This document shows positions 10,558-19,690 of a stretch of 64,000 nucleotides of DNA, in pieces. The position numbers and the translations under genes are program-made. Origin of the DNA: Alkalicella caledoniensis (GTDB lineage: Bacteria > Bacillota > Proteinivoracia > Proteinivoracales > Proteinivoracaceae); contig NZ_CP058559.1 of assembly GCF_014467015.1 (NCBI RefSeq), positions 1,922,001-1,986,000 of the forward strand, given 5' to 3'. Position 1 is the stretch's first letter; every line of letters starts with the position of its first letter. Below the pieces are notes generated by a model. It made no database searches, was not told the origin of the DNA, and saw nothing but the letters and a program-made list of their open reading frames with translations.

Positions 10558-12429
10558 ATGAATAGTTATGATTGTATAGTAATAGGAGCCGGTCACGCAG
10601 GCTGCGAAGCTGCCTTAGCGGCGTCAAGGATGGGAGTTAAAACCCTTATTTTAACATTAAATATGGATAATATTGGACTTATGCCATGTAACCCTGCCAT
10701 AGGAGGTCCTGCCAAAGGGCATTTGGTTAAAGAAATAGATGCCCTTGGTGGGGAAATGGGAAAAAATATAGATAAAACATACATACAAATCAGAATGTTA
10801 AACACCGGTAAGGGTCCAGCTGTTCATGCCCTTAGAGCACAAGCTGATAAGGCTCTTTACCAACTTAATATGAAAAAAACCCTTGAAAACCAAGAAAACT
10901 TGCAAGTAAGACAAGGTTTGGTAGATGATATAATTTTTAAGGATAATAAAATTAGTGGTGTAGCCTTAGATACAGGAGAAATATTTTATTGTAGTACTTT
11001 GATTTTAGCCACAGGAACTTATCTAAGGGGAAAAATAATACAAGGGAACTTGAGCTATGAAGGAGGACCAAATGGTCAGTTTTCTGCAAAGAAATTAACC
11101 AATTCCCTCATGGACATGAAACTTAATTTAATGAGGTTTAAAACTGGAACACCTGCTAGGGTAGATAAAAGGTCTGTGGACTTTTCTAAAATGGAAATAC
11201 AGCCTGGTGATGATAAGCCCTATAAATTCTCTTTTATAACTGAAGAAAAGGACTTATTAGGTGAGCAAGTACCGTGTTACCTTACATATACAAATAAGAG
11301 AACTCATGAAATTATTACTTCAAACGCCCATAGATCACCACTTTACTCAGGGGTAATAGAAGGGGTTGGCCCAAGGTATTGCCCTTCTATAGAGGATAAA
11401 ATAAGGAGATTTGCGGAAAAGGAAAATCACCAACTTTTTGTGGAACCTGAGGGAAGGTACACAAACGAAATGTACTTACAAGGCATGTCCACAAGTTTAC
11501 CGGTGGATGTGCAATTAGAATTTCTAAGAACCATACCAGGTCTAGAAAAAGTTGAAATAACAAGACCAGGTTATGCAATAGAATATGACTGCATAGACCC
11601 CACAGAACTAAAAAGAACATTAGAGACAAAGAAGATAGAAGGACTTTTTACTGCAGGACAATTTAATGGATCTTCTGGATATGAGGAAGCTGCTGCTCAG
11701 GGGCTAATAGCTGGTATAAATGCAGCTATGAAAATAAAGGGAGAGGAACCATTTATACTTGAACGTTCAGATGCTTATATAGGCGTTTTGATAGATGATT
11801 TAACAATAAAGGGAACCCATGAACCCTATAGAATGCTAACTTCTAGGGCGGAGTTTAGGCTTTTACTAAGACAAGATAACGCAGATCTAAGACTTACTCC
11901 TAAGGGATATGAAATAGGTCTTATTAGTGAAGAAAGATATGTAAAATATTTAAGTAAGGTAGCATCAATTGAAAAAGAGATCAAAAGACTGTCGGAATAT
12001 TCAGTCAACCCAACCAGTGATATAAATAGTATATTGAGTGAATTAGGTTCTACACAATTAAACAAAAAATACTCATTAGTGGATTTACTTAAAAGGCCCG
12101 AAATCAAGTATAGTGATCTGAAGAGGTTTGTTGATTGTCCACAGCTTGATTTTGAAATAATAGAACAAGTTGAAATACAAACTAAATACTCAGGATATGT
12201 GGATAAACAATTAAGCCAGATAAGTAGATTTCAAAAGTCCGAAAGAACAAATTTACCTGTCAATATAGACTACAATGAAATTAAAGCTTTGTCTTCAGAG
12301 GGTAAAGAGAAATTATTAAGAATTAGGCCCGAAACCATAGGGCAGGCATCTAGGATTTCTGGGGTGTCACCTGCAGATATTTCTGTTTTACTGATTTACC
12401 TTGAACAGTCAAGGAGGGGTAAAAAATAA
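10558..12429 (+). CDS. mnmG: tRNA uridine-5-carboxymethylaminomethyl modification enzyme MnmG (GidA)
   Basis: FAD-dependent partner of MnmE. The dinucleotide-binding motif [10 protein letters not shown] is at about 8-17, the GidA signatures [19 protein letters not shown] ([20 protein letters not shown], about 271-290) and the [20 protein letters not shown] stretch (about 361-380) are intact. The length of 623 residues is normal. The stop codon overlaps the rsmG start by one base, indicating translational coupling. Confidence 0.97.
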   Translation: MNSYDCIVIGAGHAGCEAALAASRMGVKTLILTLNMDNIGLMPCNPAIGGPAKGHLVKEIDALGGEMGKNIDKTYIQIRMLNTGKGPAVHALRAQADKALYQLNMKKTLENQENLQVRQGLVDDIIFKDNKISGVALDTGEIFYCSTLILATGTYLRGKIIQGNLSYEGGPNGQFSAKKLTNSLMDMKLNLMRFKTGTPARVDKRSVDFSKMEIQPGDDKPYKFSFITEEKDLLGEQVPCYLTYTNKRTHEIITSNAHRSPLYSGVIEGVGPRYCPSIEDKIRRFAEKENHQLFVEPEGRYTNEMYLQGMSTSLPVDVQLEFLRTIPGLEKVEITRPGYAIEYDCIDPTELKRTLETKKIEGLFTAGQFNGSSGYEEAAAQGLIAGINAAMKIKGEEPFILERSDAYIGVLIDDLTIKGTHEPYRMLTSRAEFRLLLRQDNADLRLTPKGYEIGLISEERYVKYLSKVASIEKEIKRLSEYSVNPTSDINSILSELGSTQLNKKYSLVDLLKRPEIKYSDLKRFVDCPQLDFEIIEQVEIQTKYSGYVDKQLSQISRFQKSERTNLPVNIDYNEIKALSSEGKEKLLRIRPETIGQASRISGVSPADISVLLIYLEQSRRGKK

Positions 12430-13145
12430 TGGAATTTAAAAATCTACTAAAACTTTATAGTGAAGAAATAGACTTTCAGATTTCTGAAAAGATGCTCACT
12501 GACTTCGAAAAATATAGGGATCTACTAGTTGAGTGGAATGAAAAAATGAATTTAACCGCTATTACAGATGCAGAGGGTATAGCAATAAAGCACTTTATTG
12601 ACTCAATAGTTCCTATTAAACACTTTAGTGATGACAGCCATATTATAGATGTTGGTATAGGGGCTGGTTTTCCAACTATTCCACTTAAGATAGTCAATAC
12701 CTCATTAAAAATAACGGCATTGGATTCTCTAAACAAAAGGTTGTCATTTCTCAAAGAAGTTAAAGAAACTCTTCAATTACAGAATATAAATTTTATTCAT
12801 GGTAGGGCTGAGGATATAGGTCAAAATAAAAGCTATCGTGAAAAGTATCAGTATGCTACTTCTAGAGCCGTTGCTTCACTAAATGTTTTAACGGAATTAT
12901 GTCTACCACTTATTGAAATAGGTGGGCAATTTATAGTATATAAAGGGGAAAAGTGGAAGGATGAGTTAAAGGAAGCTGAATTTGCCATAAAAAAGCTGGG
13001 CGGAGAAGTTATAGATGTAAAAGAGTATTCTTTACCTAAGCTACAGGACAAAAGATCGATTATAATTATCAGTAAAATAAGTAAATCTCCAGCTATTTAC
13101 CCGAGAAAAGCGGGAACTCCCGCTAAAAAACCCTTAACAAATTAA
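12429..13145 (+). CDS. rsmG: 16S rRNA (guanine527-N7)-methyltransferase RsmG
   Basis: SAM-dependent methyltransferase (GidB) acting on G527 of 16S rRNA. The SAM motif DVGIGAGFPTIPLKI is near 74-88 and ATSRAVASLNVLTELCLPL near 143-161; ERxxFLKEV-like (LNKRLSFLKEVKETLQL) is also present. A GGAGGGG ribosome site lies inside the end of mnmG. The C-terminal PRKAGTPAKKPLTN is the common RsmG tail in Firmicutes. The terminator begins in its stop codon. Confidence 0.97.
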   Translation: MEFKNLLKLYSEEIDFQISEKMLTDFEKYRDLLVEWNEKMNLTAITDAEGIAIKHFIDSIVPIKHFSDDSHIIDVGIGAGFPTIPLKIVNTSLKITALDSLNKRLSFLKEVKETLQLQNINFIHGRAEDIGQNKSYREKYQYATSRAVASLNVLTELCLPLIEIGGQFIVYKGEKWKDELKEAEFAIKKLGGEVIDVKEYSLPKLQDKRSIIIISKISKSPAIYPRKAGTPAKKPLTN

Positions 13146-13175
13146 GTAAAGTTTATAAAACTTTACTTTTTTTTA
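13144..13175 (+). terminator. Terminator after rsmG
   Basis: Arms AAGTAAAGTTT (13144-13154) and AAACTTTACTT (13158-13168) with a run of eight Ts. It overlaps the rsmG stop codon. Confidence 0.85.
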
Positions 13176-13245
13176 TTAATTAAGAAGGAAAACAAAGTAT
13201 GTTTAGCGAAAATATTAAGGTGAAATATATAAAGGTGGTGTACCT

Positions 13246-14085
13246 ATGAAAGAACATTTATCAAAGTTACTAGGTCAGCAAGCTGAAAAGGGTGATGAAA
13301 TTCAACAAATAGAGGTATCAAAAGTAATATCAAATCCATTTCAGCCCCGTAAATACTTTGATGGTGAGAAGATTGAGGAACTTGCTCAATCTATCAAGAC
13401 ATATGGCCTGTTGCAACCTATCATATTAAGGAAGGTAGGTAAACAATTTGAAATAATAGCAGGTGAAAGGCGTTTTAAAGCATGTAGCAAACTTGGATTT
13501 AGCACAGTATCTGCTATAGTAAAAGAAGCTAACGATGGAGCTATGGCTGCTATAGCTTTAATAGAAAATATACAAAGAGAAAACCTAAGTTTCCTAGAAG
13601 AGGCAGAAGGCCTACACAGGTTACTAAATGAGTTTAACTTAACCCAAGAAGTTTTAGCTCAGAGAATTGGTAAAAGCCAATCTACCATTGCTAACAAACT
13701 TCGTTTACTAAAACTTCCAGAAGAAGTAAAGAACCAGTTGAAAGAATCAAACCTTACTGAAAGACATGCAAGAGCGTTGCTTAAATTGCCTGAAACTGAT
13801 CAAATGTCCTTATTAGGTAGAATTATGGAGGAAGGAATGACTGTTAGACAAACAGAAGAGGCAATTGACATGCTAATTCAGACTTCTTGTAATGATGGAG
13901 AAAATGAAGAGAAAAGTGATAGGAATATATCCCAAAGAAGATTTGTAATAAAAGACTTTAGAATATTTATGAATTCCATCAAGCAAGTTGTTAACACAAT
14001 AAAGAGTACTGGCGTCAATGCAATAATAGAAGAAAATGACCAAGAAGAATATTTAGAGGTAAAAATCAAGTTACCTAAAAAGTAG
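13246..14085 (+). CDS. noc: ParB-family nucleoid occlusion protein Noc
   Basis: ParB/Noc CTPase-type DNA-binding protein. The N-terminal clamp domain has NPFQPRKYFDGEKIEELAQS (about 28-47) and GERRFKACSKLGF (about 72-84); the helix-turn-helix region includes LTQEVLAQRIGKSQSTIANK (about 132-151). It lies between rsmG and soj, the position of noc in Bacillus. Noc blocks division over the nucleoid. No consensus Noc site (TATTTCCCGGGAAATA) was seen in the window. It could be called a second ParB; position favours Noc. Confidence 0.85.
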   Translation: MKEHLSKLLGQQAEKGDEIQQIEVSKVISNPFQPRKYFDGEKIEELAQSIKTYGLLQPIILRKVGKQFEIIAGERRFKACSKLGFSTVSAIVKEANDGAMAAIALIENIQRENLSFLEEAEGLHRLLNEFNLTQEVLAQRIGKSQSTIANKLRLLKLPEEVKNQLKESNLTERHARALLKLPETDQMSLLGRIMEEGMTVRQTEEAIDMLIQTSCNDGENEEKSDRNISQRRFVIKDFRIFMNSIKQVVNTIKSTGVNAIIEENDQEEYLEVKIKLPKK

Positions 14086-14107
14086 GTAACTGAAGGGAGT
14101 TTTTTAT

Positions 14108-14869
14108 ATGTCTAGGGTTTTAGCAATAACTAATCAAAAAGGTGGAGTAGGCAAAACTACAACTGCAGTTAATTTAAGTGCTTTTCTTGCTAAAAAAGGA
14201 AAAAAGGTACTACTTTTAGATATAGACCCTCAAGGTAACTCAACCAGTGGGTTAGGAGTTAACAAACACAGAATAAAAAAATGTATATATAATGTTTTAG
14301 TTGATGAATTTCCAATTGAGGCTATAATTGTTCCAACAACTATAGATAATCTTGACGTGGCTCCAGCCACAATACAACTAGCCGGTGCAGAAATTGAATT
14401 AGTTCCAACTGTGTCAAGGGAAGTAAGACTAAGAAGTCAAGTTGAAACCATAAGGAGTTTATATGATTTTATAATAATTGACTGTCCACCTTCCCTAGGG
14501 CTTTTAACAATAAATGCTCTTACAGCCGCTGATGCAGTTGTGGTACCAATACAGTGTGAGTACTATGCTCTTGAAGGGTTAAGCCAACTTGTTAATACTG
14601 TTAACCTTGTACAAAAACATTTAAACCCCGGCTTAATATTTGAAGGAGCCTTACTTACAATGTATGATTCAAGAACCAACCTATCAAACCAAGTTGTAGA
14701 CGAAGTTAAAAATTTCTTCGGAGCTAAAGTGTATAAAACAATAATACCTAGGAACGTAAGGCTAAGTGAAGCACCTAGTCACGGACAGTCTATACTAGAA
14801 TATGATCCTAAATCAAAAGGTGCCGAGGTTTATGAAAGCCTGGCCCAGGAGGTGTTAGAGGGTGTCTAA
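14108..14869 (+). CDS. soj: Chromosome partitioning ATPase Soj/ParA
   Basis: ParA ATPase. The deviant Walker A KGGVGKTT is at 11-18, Walker A' LLLDIDPQGN at about 36-45, and Walker B IIIDCPPSLGLLTINAL near 122-138. Length 253 residues matches Soj. It works with ParB/Spo0J at parS in segregation and in control of DnaA. Its last 8 nt overlap the spo0J GTG start, so the two are translationally coupled. Confidence 0.97.
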   Translation: MSRVLAITNQKGGVGKTTTAVNLSAFLAKKGKKVLLLDIDPQGNSTSGLGVNKHRIKKCIYNVLVDEFPIEAIIVPTTIDNLDVAPATIQLAGAEIELVPTVSREVRLRSQVETIRSLYDFIIIDCPPSLGLLTINALTAADAVVVPIQCEYYALEGLSQLVNTVNLVQKHLNPGLIFEGALLTMYDSRTNLSNQVVDEVKNFFGAKVYKTIIPRNVRLSEAPSHGQSILEYDPKSKGAEVYESLAQEVLEGV

Positions 14870-15704
14870 GAAGGGGCTAGGAAGAGGCTTAAGTGCCCTA
14901 ATACCTGAAATGCCAGAGAAAGAGATTGATGAAAATTCAATTCAAAAGATATCTTTATCAAGGATAAGGCCGAATCCTAAACAACCTAGAAAAATTTTCA
15001 ACGTTGTAGCTTTAGAAGAACTCGCATCTTCAATAAAGGAACATGGAATTATACAACCAGTAGTGGTAAGGCAAATTGAAGGTGGATATGAGTTAGTTGC
15101 AGGGGAAAGAAGGCTAAGGGCTTCTAAATTAGCAGGATTAAAGGAAATTAGCGCTGTTATTCAAAACTTCAACGACAAGCAAATTGCAGAGATTGCTTTA
15201 ATAGAGAATTTGCAAAGGGAGGATCTAAATCCCATAGAAGAAGCTGAAGCTTATCAAAAACTAATAGAAGAGTTTGGGATTACACAAGAGCAGTTATCTG
15301 TAAGAATTGGTAAAAGCAGACCTTCCATAGCAAACACAATAAGACTATTGAGTTTATGTAAAGAAGTTAGGGAAATGATTATAAAAGGTAGAATTAAAGC
15401 AGGGCAAGCTAGGCCACTATTGATATTAGATAAAAACAAGCAAATTGATGTAGCAAATTTGATTATTGAAAAAGGACTTAATGCAAGACAAATAGAAAAA
15501 TACTGCAAGGAAATAAATGAAGAAAAGAAAAGTAGAAAAATGATTCATAATCCAATAATCAAAGACGTAGAAAATCGTATTATGGAATCTATCGGTGTAA
15601 ATGTAAAAATAAAAGGGAATGATAATAAGGGTAAGGTTGAAATTCAATACTATGATCAAGATGATTTAAACAGAATTATAGATATACTGATGAACAAGGG
15701 GTAA
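14862..15704 (+). CDS. parB: Chromosome partitioning protein ParB/Spo0J
   Basis: parS-binding CTPase clamp. N-terminal KKGLGRGLSALIPE is typical ParB; RPNPKQPRKIF near 36, AGERRLRASKLAGL near 82, and the helix-turn-helix ITQEQLSVRIGKSRPSIANT near 142-161. The start is GTG at 14862, with AGGAGG about 9 nt upstream inside soj. Two consensus parS sites lie directly downstream. It is distinct from the upstream paralogue noc. Confidence 0.96.
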   Translation: MSKKGLGRGLSALIPEMPEKEIDENSIQKISLSRIRPNPKQPRKIFNVVALEELASSIKEHGIIQPVVVRQIEGGYELVAGERRLRASKLAGLKEISAVIQNFNDKQIAEIALIENLQREDLNPIEEAEAYQKLIEEFGITQEQLSVRIGKSRPSIANTIRLLSLCKEVREMIIKGRIKAGQARPLLILDKNKQIDVANLIIEKGLNARQIEKYCKEINEEKKSRKMIHNPIIKDVENRIMESIGVNVKIKGNDNKGKVEIQYYDQDDLNRIIDILMNKG

Positions 15705-15716
15705 CCCTTGTTTTTT
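15694..15716 (+). terminator. Terminator after parB
   Basis: Arms ACAAGGG (15694-15700) and CCCTTGT (15705-15711), loop GTAA, then TTTTTT. It contains the parB stop codon. Confidence 0.85.
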
Positions 15717-15736
15717 AAATAAGTGTATTAAATTTT

Positions 15737-15752
15737 TGTTTCACGTGAAACA
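15737..15752. promoter_or_regulatory. parS site 1
   Basis: TGTTTCACGTGAAACA, the perfect 16-bp parS consensus palindrome, 33 bp after the parB stop. Confidence 0.97.
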
Positions 15753-15767
15753 ATTATGTAAATATAC

Positions 15768-15783
15768 TGTTTCACGTGAAACA
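15768..15783. promoter_or_regulatory. parS site 2
   Basis: A second perfect TGTTTCACGTGAAACA. Its centre is 31 bp from that of site 1, almost exactly three helical turns, so both lie on the same DNA face. It ends 22 bp before the next gene. Confidence 0.97.
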
Positions 15784-15804
15784 ATCTATTAGGGGAGGTA
15801 AAAT

Positions 15805-16944
15805 ATGATTTATTTAGATAATGGCGCCACTAGTTATCCTAAACCGGAAGAAGTTTATAAAGCACATGATTATGCTTTTAGAAAATTTGGAGCCAATCCT
15901 GGTAGGGGTGGGCATACATTAGCTCGAGAGTGTGCTAGAGTTATATATAAAACTAGAGAGAAAATGGCTGAGTTTATAAATGCAAAGGATTCAAGGGAAA
16001 TATCATTTACTTCAAATACAACTGAGGCTCTAAATCAGATGTTGTTAGGGGTTATAAAAGAGGGAGACCATGTTATAACTTCACAATTAGAACATAACTC
16101 TGTATGGAGGCCCTTGGAATGGTTAAAAGAAAACAAAAGAATAAAAATAGATTTATGTAAGCACGATGAAGAAGGGTTCATAGATATTGAAGATATGGAA
16201 AGAAAAATTAATAAAAATACAAAACTAATAATAATTAATCATTGTAGTAATGTTTTTGGTTGCATACAAGATATTGAACAAATAGGAAATTTAGCTAAAA
16301 GAAAGGGTGTTTACTTAGCAGTAGATGGTGCACAAAGCCTAGGTTATGAGAAAATTGATGTTCAAAATATGAATATTGACATGCTGGCATTTGCAGGTCA
16401 CAAAGGTCTATTAGGACCCTTTGGAGTTGGCGGTATGTACGTAAAAAAAGATGTTTTGTTAGAACCAATAAAAACAGGTGGTACAGGTAGTATTTCAGAA
16501 TCCCCTGACATGCCAGAACAAGGACCTGACCGCTACGAAAGTGGAACCATGAATACACCGGGAATCTATTCTTTAGGAGCTTCTCTTGATTATATAAGTG
16601 AAAAAGGCGTAGATAATATTAAGAAACATAAAATGAAACTTGTAGATAAGCTTATTAAAGAAATAGGAGGATATGTAACAATTTATGGGCCAAAAGAGTT
16701 GGAAAAAAGAGGACCCGTTGTATCTTTTAACATAGATGATAAATATTCATCAGACGTAGCTTTCATATTGGATACAGTATATGGAATCGCTGTAAGGGCA
16801 GGCCTTCACTGCTCTCCTTTAGCTCATAAATGCTTCAACACATTAGAACAGGGTACGGTGAGAGTAACACCAGGTTTATTTAACACTGAAGGGGAGATAG
16901 ATACTCTTATTACCGCTATAAAGGAAATTAAAGGGGAAATCTAA
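15805..16944 (+). CDS. Cysteine desulfurase family class V aminotransferase
   Basis: PLP enzyme of the cysteine desulfurase family (379 residues), probably releasing sulfur from cysteine. N-terminal IYLDNGATSYPKP, PLP-region LAVDGAQSLG (171-180), the PLP lysine in FAGHK (K200), the GTxNTPGI-like SGTMNTPGI (246-254), and a candidate catalytic cysteine in AGLHCSPLAHK (C336) are visible. It resembles the group often located beside parB in Clostridia and is not obviously IscS or SufS. It is followed after one base by a DUF554 gene, so the two are probably an operon starting beyond parS. Confidence 0.85.
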   Translation: MIYLDNGATSYPKPEEVYKAHDYAFRKFGANPGRGGHTLARECARVIYKTREKMAEFINAKDSREISFTSNTTEALNQMLLGVIKEGDHVITSQLEHNSVWRPLEWLKENKRIKIDLCKHDEEGFIDIEDMERKINKNTKLIIINHCSNVFGCIQDIEQIGNLAKRKGVYLAVDGAQSLGYEKIDVQNMNIDMLAFAGHKGLLGPFGVGGMYVKKDVLLEPIKTGGTGSISESPDMPEQGPDRYESGTMNTPGIYSLGASLDYISEKGVDNIKKHKMKLVDKLIKEIGGYVTIYGPKELEKRGPVVSFNIDDKYSSDVAFILDTVYGIAVRAGLHCSPLAHKCFNTLEQGTVRVTPGLFNTEGEIDTLITAIKEIKGEI

Positions 16945-16945
16945 T

Positions 16946-17620
16946 ATGGGAAATATTATTAATGGGCTATCCATAATATTTGGTGGATTGATTGGAAGTT
17001 TTTTTGGCAAAAAAATACCTAAAAAAATGGAAGAGACTGTAGTACATGGACTGGGGTTGGCTGTTATATTGATAGGCGTGAGTTCCATGATGGAATCGAG
17101 TAACATATTGCATATTATAATAGCTATAGTTCTTGGGGGCATATTAGGTGAATATATTGACGTAGATGGAAAATTTAACATGGTTGCTAAGAGGTTCGAG
17201 AAGTTTGTCAGTCGTATTTTTAAAGGTGATATAGCTTCAGGGATGGTTTACGCTAGTTTGATTTACTGTGTAGGGCCAATGGCTATACTTGGATCAATAG
17301 AAATGGCGTTGTTTCAAAGTTCTGAAATATTGATAGCTAAGGCTGCCATAGATGGTGTAACTGCCATTGCTTTTGCTTCTGTTCTTGGCATAGGGGTTGT
17401 TTTTTCATCTATTGTAGTATTTATATATCAAGGATTAGTTTACTTACTTGCATTTTTTCTAGGGGATTTTGCAACACCAGAAATTATAATGGCCATAAAG
17501 GGACTAGGTGGAATGTTAATATTTGCCATAGGATTTAATATATTGGATATTAAAAAAATAAAAGTTGCAAATTTATTACCGGCTTTTTTATTCATAATTA
17601 TCCTTACTATATATTTTTAA
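16946..17620 (+). CDS. DUF554 family integral membrane protein
   Basis: A 224-residue polytopic membrane protein beginning MGNIINGLSIIFGGLIGSFF, characteristic of the DUF554 (YdfK/YqgA) family, with about six hydrophobic segments and GPMAILGS near 110. The function of the family is not established. It starts 1 bp after the upstream desulfurase and is followed after 12 bp by an alanine-racemase-fold enzyme. Confidence 0.85.
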   Translation: MGNIINGLSIIFGGLIGSFFGKKIPKKMEETVVHGLGLAVILIGVSSMMESSNILHIIIAIVLGGILGEYIDVDGKFNMVAKRFEKFVSRIFKGDIASGMVYASLIYCVGPMAILGSIEMALFQSSEILIAKAAIDGVTAIAFASVLGIGVVFSSIVVFIYQGLVYLLAFFLGDFATPEIIMAIKGLGGMLIFAIGFNILDIKKIKVANLLPAFLFIIILTIYF

Positions 17621-17632
17621 GGGGGTTAAATA

Positions 17633-18706
17633 GTGCTTATTACACCGGCAGTTATTATTGACTATGATATAATGATCAATAATTTAATAACAACTCAAAG
17701 GGAATGTGATAAAAGAGGAATTAATTTAAGACCACACTTCAAAGCCCACAAAACACCTCTTTTAGCTGAAATACAGGAAAGAATAGGGGCAATTGGATTT
17801 ACAACTGCAAAGCTCTCAGAGGCAGAATTATTAAAAGAAGAGGGTTTTAAAGACATAATAGTAGCATACCCAATAGTGACACAGAGTAATGTGTCAAGGT
17901 TACGAGAGCTGTCTGAGGGTATAAAGGTAGGAACCATTGTCGACTCATATGAAGGTGTAGATGTGCTTAATAACGGATTTGAGGGATCAAAGCTAGATGT
18001 ATATATAAAAATAGATACAGGACTAAACAGATGCGGTCTTAAAAGCAGTGATGATATAATTGCCTTTGCAAAGAATATCAAATTAAAAAGGAATCTAAAC
18101 TTGATTGGACTACTTACCCATGCAGGCCATAGTTATAAATGCTCGTCATTAGCAGAAGTTATGAATATTGGTCAAAGTGAAGGAAAAATTCTACTTGACA
18201 TAAAAAACAAACTAAAAGCAAGTGGAATACACATAAGAGAAATTAGTGTTGGTTCTACACCTACACTGAATTTTGTAATAGATGTACAGGGTGTTACTGA
18301 AGTAAGACCAGGAAACTACATTTTTAATGATAATACTCAGTTGGCATTAAGGACATCCAAAATGGATAATTGCGCCCTAACAGTAAAGACCACTGTTATT
18401 AGCAAGAAAGAAAGCGGTTTTATCATAGATGCAGGTGCAAAGACACTAGGGTTAGATAAAGGTACACATGGAAGTAATATACTGGAGGGTTATGGAAAAA
18501 TATTGGAGTATCCAGAGGCACAGATAGTAGGACTGTCGGAAGAACATGGCTTTGTAAATAGCCAAAAACAACCAGAAATCGGAGGAGTAATTACCCTTAT
18601 TCCCAATCATAGCTGTGTGGTTATGAATTTAGCTCCTAGGGTCTTTTTAAATAAAAATAATAAATTAGAAAATATAGAAAATAAAGGAAGATTATTAAAT
18701 TATTAA
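17633..18706 (+). CDS. D-threonine aldolase/D-serine dehydratase-like PLP enzyme
   Basis: A fold-type III PLP protein (357 residues). The RPHFKAHKTP motif at about 28-37 carries the PLP lysine; GLLTHAGHSY near 157-166, EVRPGNYIFND near 223, and a C-terminal metal-binding pair in PNHSCVVMNL (H and C, near 324-333) match the D-threonine aldolase/D-serine dehydratase family. It likely acts on a beta-hydroxy D-amino acid; the substrate cannot be told. The start is GTG at 17633 after AGGGGGTT. Confidence 0.8.
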   Translation: MLITPAVIIDYDIMINNLITTQRECDKRGINLRPHFKAHKTPLLAEIQERIGAIGFTTAKLSEAELLKEEGFKDIIVAYPIVTQSNVSRLRELSEGIKVGTIVDSYEGVDVLNNGFEGSKLDVYIKIDTGLNRCGLKSSDDIIAFAKNIKLKRNLNLIGLLTHAGHSYKCSSLAEVMNIGQSEGKILLDIKNKLKASGIHIREISVGSTPTLNFVIDVQGVTEVRPGNYIFNDNTQLALRTSKMDNCALTVKTTVISKKESGFIIDAGAKTLGLDKGTHGSNILEGYGKILEYPEAQIVGLSEEHGFVNSQKQPEIGGVITLIPNHSCVVMNLAPRVFLNKNNKLENIENKGRLLNY

Positions 18707-18758
18707 TATGACTATTACCACAAAATAATGGAAAAGCTATCTTTAAGGAGGGATTTTT

Positions 18759-18983
18759 ATGAAGAAGAAGATAACACCACCTACAGAGATGGTAGCTCCG
18801 GAATTTGATATGACCATTAATGAACAAGAAATTCTAAATGCAACGGGGGTAGATGAAAAAGAAACTAACTGGCGAAATGTTAAGAACCACTTAGACAAAC
18901 CGGAAATTTTCGGAGATATAATTCAAGGTGAATGGTCTAATAATTGGGCTCCCGTAGATATGATAGATAATCCTCCCAAGTAA
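18759..18983 (+). CDS. Small acidic hypothetical protein
   Basis: A 74-residue protein (starts MKKKITPPTEMVAPEFDMTI) with no recognised domain. It is acidic, lacks membrane segments and cysteines, and is rich in Asn and Trp (NWRN, EWSNNWAPVD). The ribosome site AAGGAGGGA and a strong terminator 9 bp before the end of the message argue that it is a real, separate gene. Function unknown. Confidence 0.7.
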   Translation: MKKKITPPTEMVAPEFDMTINEQEILNATGVDEKETNWRNVKNHLDKPEIFGDIIQGEWSNNWAPVDMIDNPPK

Positions 18984-18996
18984 TAGGGAGGTTTTT
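18972..18996 (+). terminator. Terminator after the small acidic protein gene
   Basis: Arms CCTCCC (18972-18977) and GGGAGG (18986-18991) then TTTTT; the loop holds the stop codon. Confidence 0.8.
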
Positions 18997-19010
18997 CTAT
19001 TTAAAAAGAT

Positions 19011-19038
19011 TTGACATATATTTGTACCAATATATAAT
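19011..19038 (+). promoter_or_regulatory. Promoter of the DUF4446 gene
   Basis: TTGACA (19011-19016) and TATAAT (19033-19038), both consensus, 16-nt spacer, 35 bp before the ATG at 19073. Confidence 0.75.
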
Positions 19039-19072
19039 TATATTGGTAAAGAAAAATTAGGGGGAATTAGGT

Positions 19073-19588
19073 ATGATGAATATTTTGGATATATTTTCTG
19101 AGTTTAGTGATATGATTTTATTAACTCTTGCAATTCTACTTGTATTATCATGGATGGTTTTTCTAATAAGTTTTTTAAGAATAAATAAGAAGTTTAAAGG
19201 TTATAAAGAGCTAATTACCTACTCAGGGGGACAAAATATAGAAGAAATAATGGTAGAATACGGTAGAAAGATACATGTTTTAGATAAGGGTGTAGAACAT
19301 ATGGAAAAAGTATTAGGTGCTATGAATGAGGATTTAAAAAATCATCCTCAGCACTTTGGAATGATAAGATTCAATGCCTTTTCAAATACTGGGAGTGATT
19401 TGAGCTTTGCAATTGCACTATTAGATGATAATTATAATGGATTTGTAATGAGTAGTATTTACGGGAGAGAAGAATCTAGGATATATGCCAAGCCCCTTGA
19501 GCACGGTAAGTCAACTTACCAGTTGACAAAAGAAGAAGAGCAAGCAATAGAGGTAGCTAAGGAAAAAAAGGCCCTAAGTCATAATTAA
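19073..19588 (+). CDS. DUF4446 family protein
   Basis: A 171-residue protein with one N-terminal membrane segment (about 14-35), a short coiled region, and the core QHFGMIRFNAFSNTGSDLSF (about 93-112) followed by FAIALLDDNYNGFVMSSIYGRE, typical of DUF4446. Family function unknown; members sit near parB in many Clostridia. ATG at 19073 follows GGGGAATTAG. Its last codons are duplicated in the adjacent 21-bp tandem repeat. Confidence 0.8.
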   Translation: MMNILDIFSEFSDMILLTLAILLVLSWMVFLISFLRINKKFKGYKELITYSGGQNIEEIMVEYGRKIHVLDKGVEHMEKVLGAMNEDLKNHPQHFGMIRFNAFSNTGSDLSFAIALLDDNYNGFVMSSIYGREESRIYAKPLEHGKSTYQLTKEEEQAIEVAKEKKALSHN

Positions 19589-19611
19589 AGGGCCCTAAGT
19601 CATAAATATAG
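19570..19611 (+). repeat. Two-copy 21-bp tandem repeat across the DUF4446 stop codon
   Basis: GGCCCTAAGTCATAA occurs at 19570-19584 and again at 19591-19605, with a period of 21 bp. The first copy encodes the last residues and stop of the upstream gene. It looks like a recent small tandem duplication. Confidence 0.8.
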
Positions 19612-19690
19612 ATAATTATAGCAGGAAAAATGATTTCTTTAGAGAAATAAAGTTTAGTAGTAATAGAAATAAAACAGGGGAGGGATGTTA

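Noticed and set aside
13176-13245. Noc-binding site before noc
   Set aside because: No sequence close to TATTTCCCGGGAAATA was found here or elsewhere in the window.
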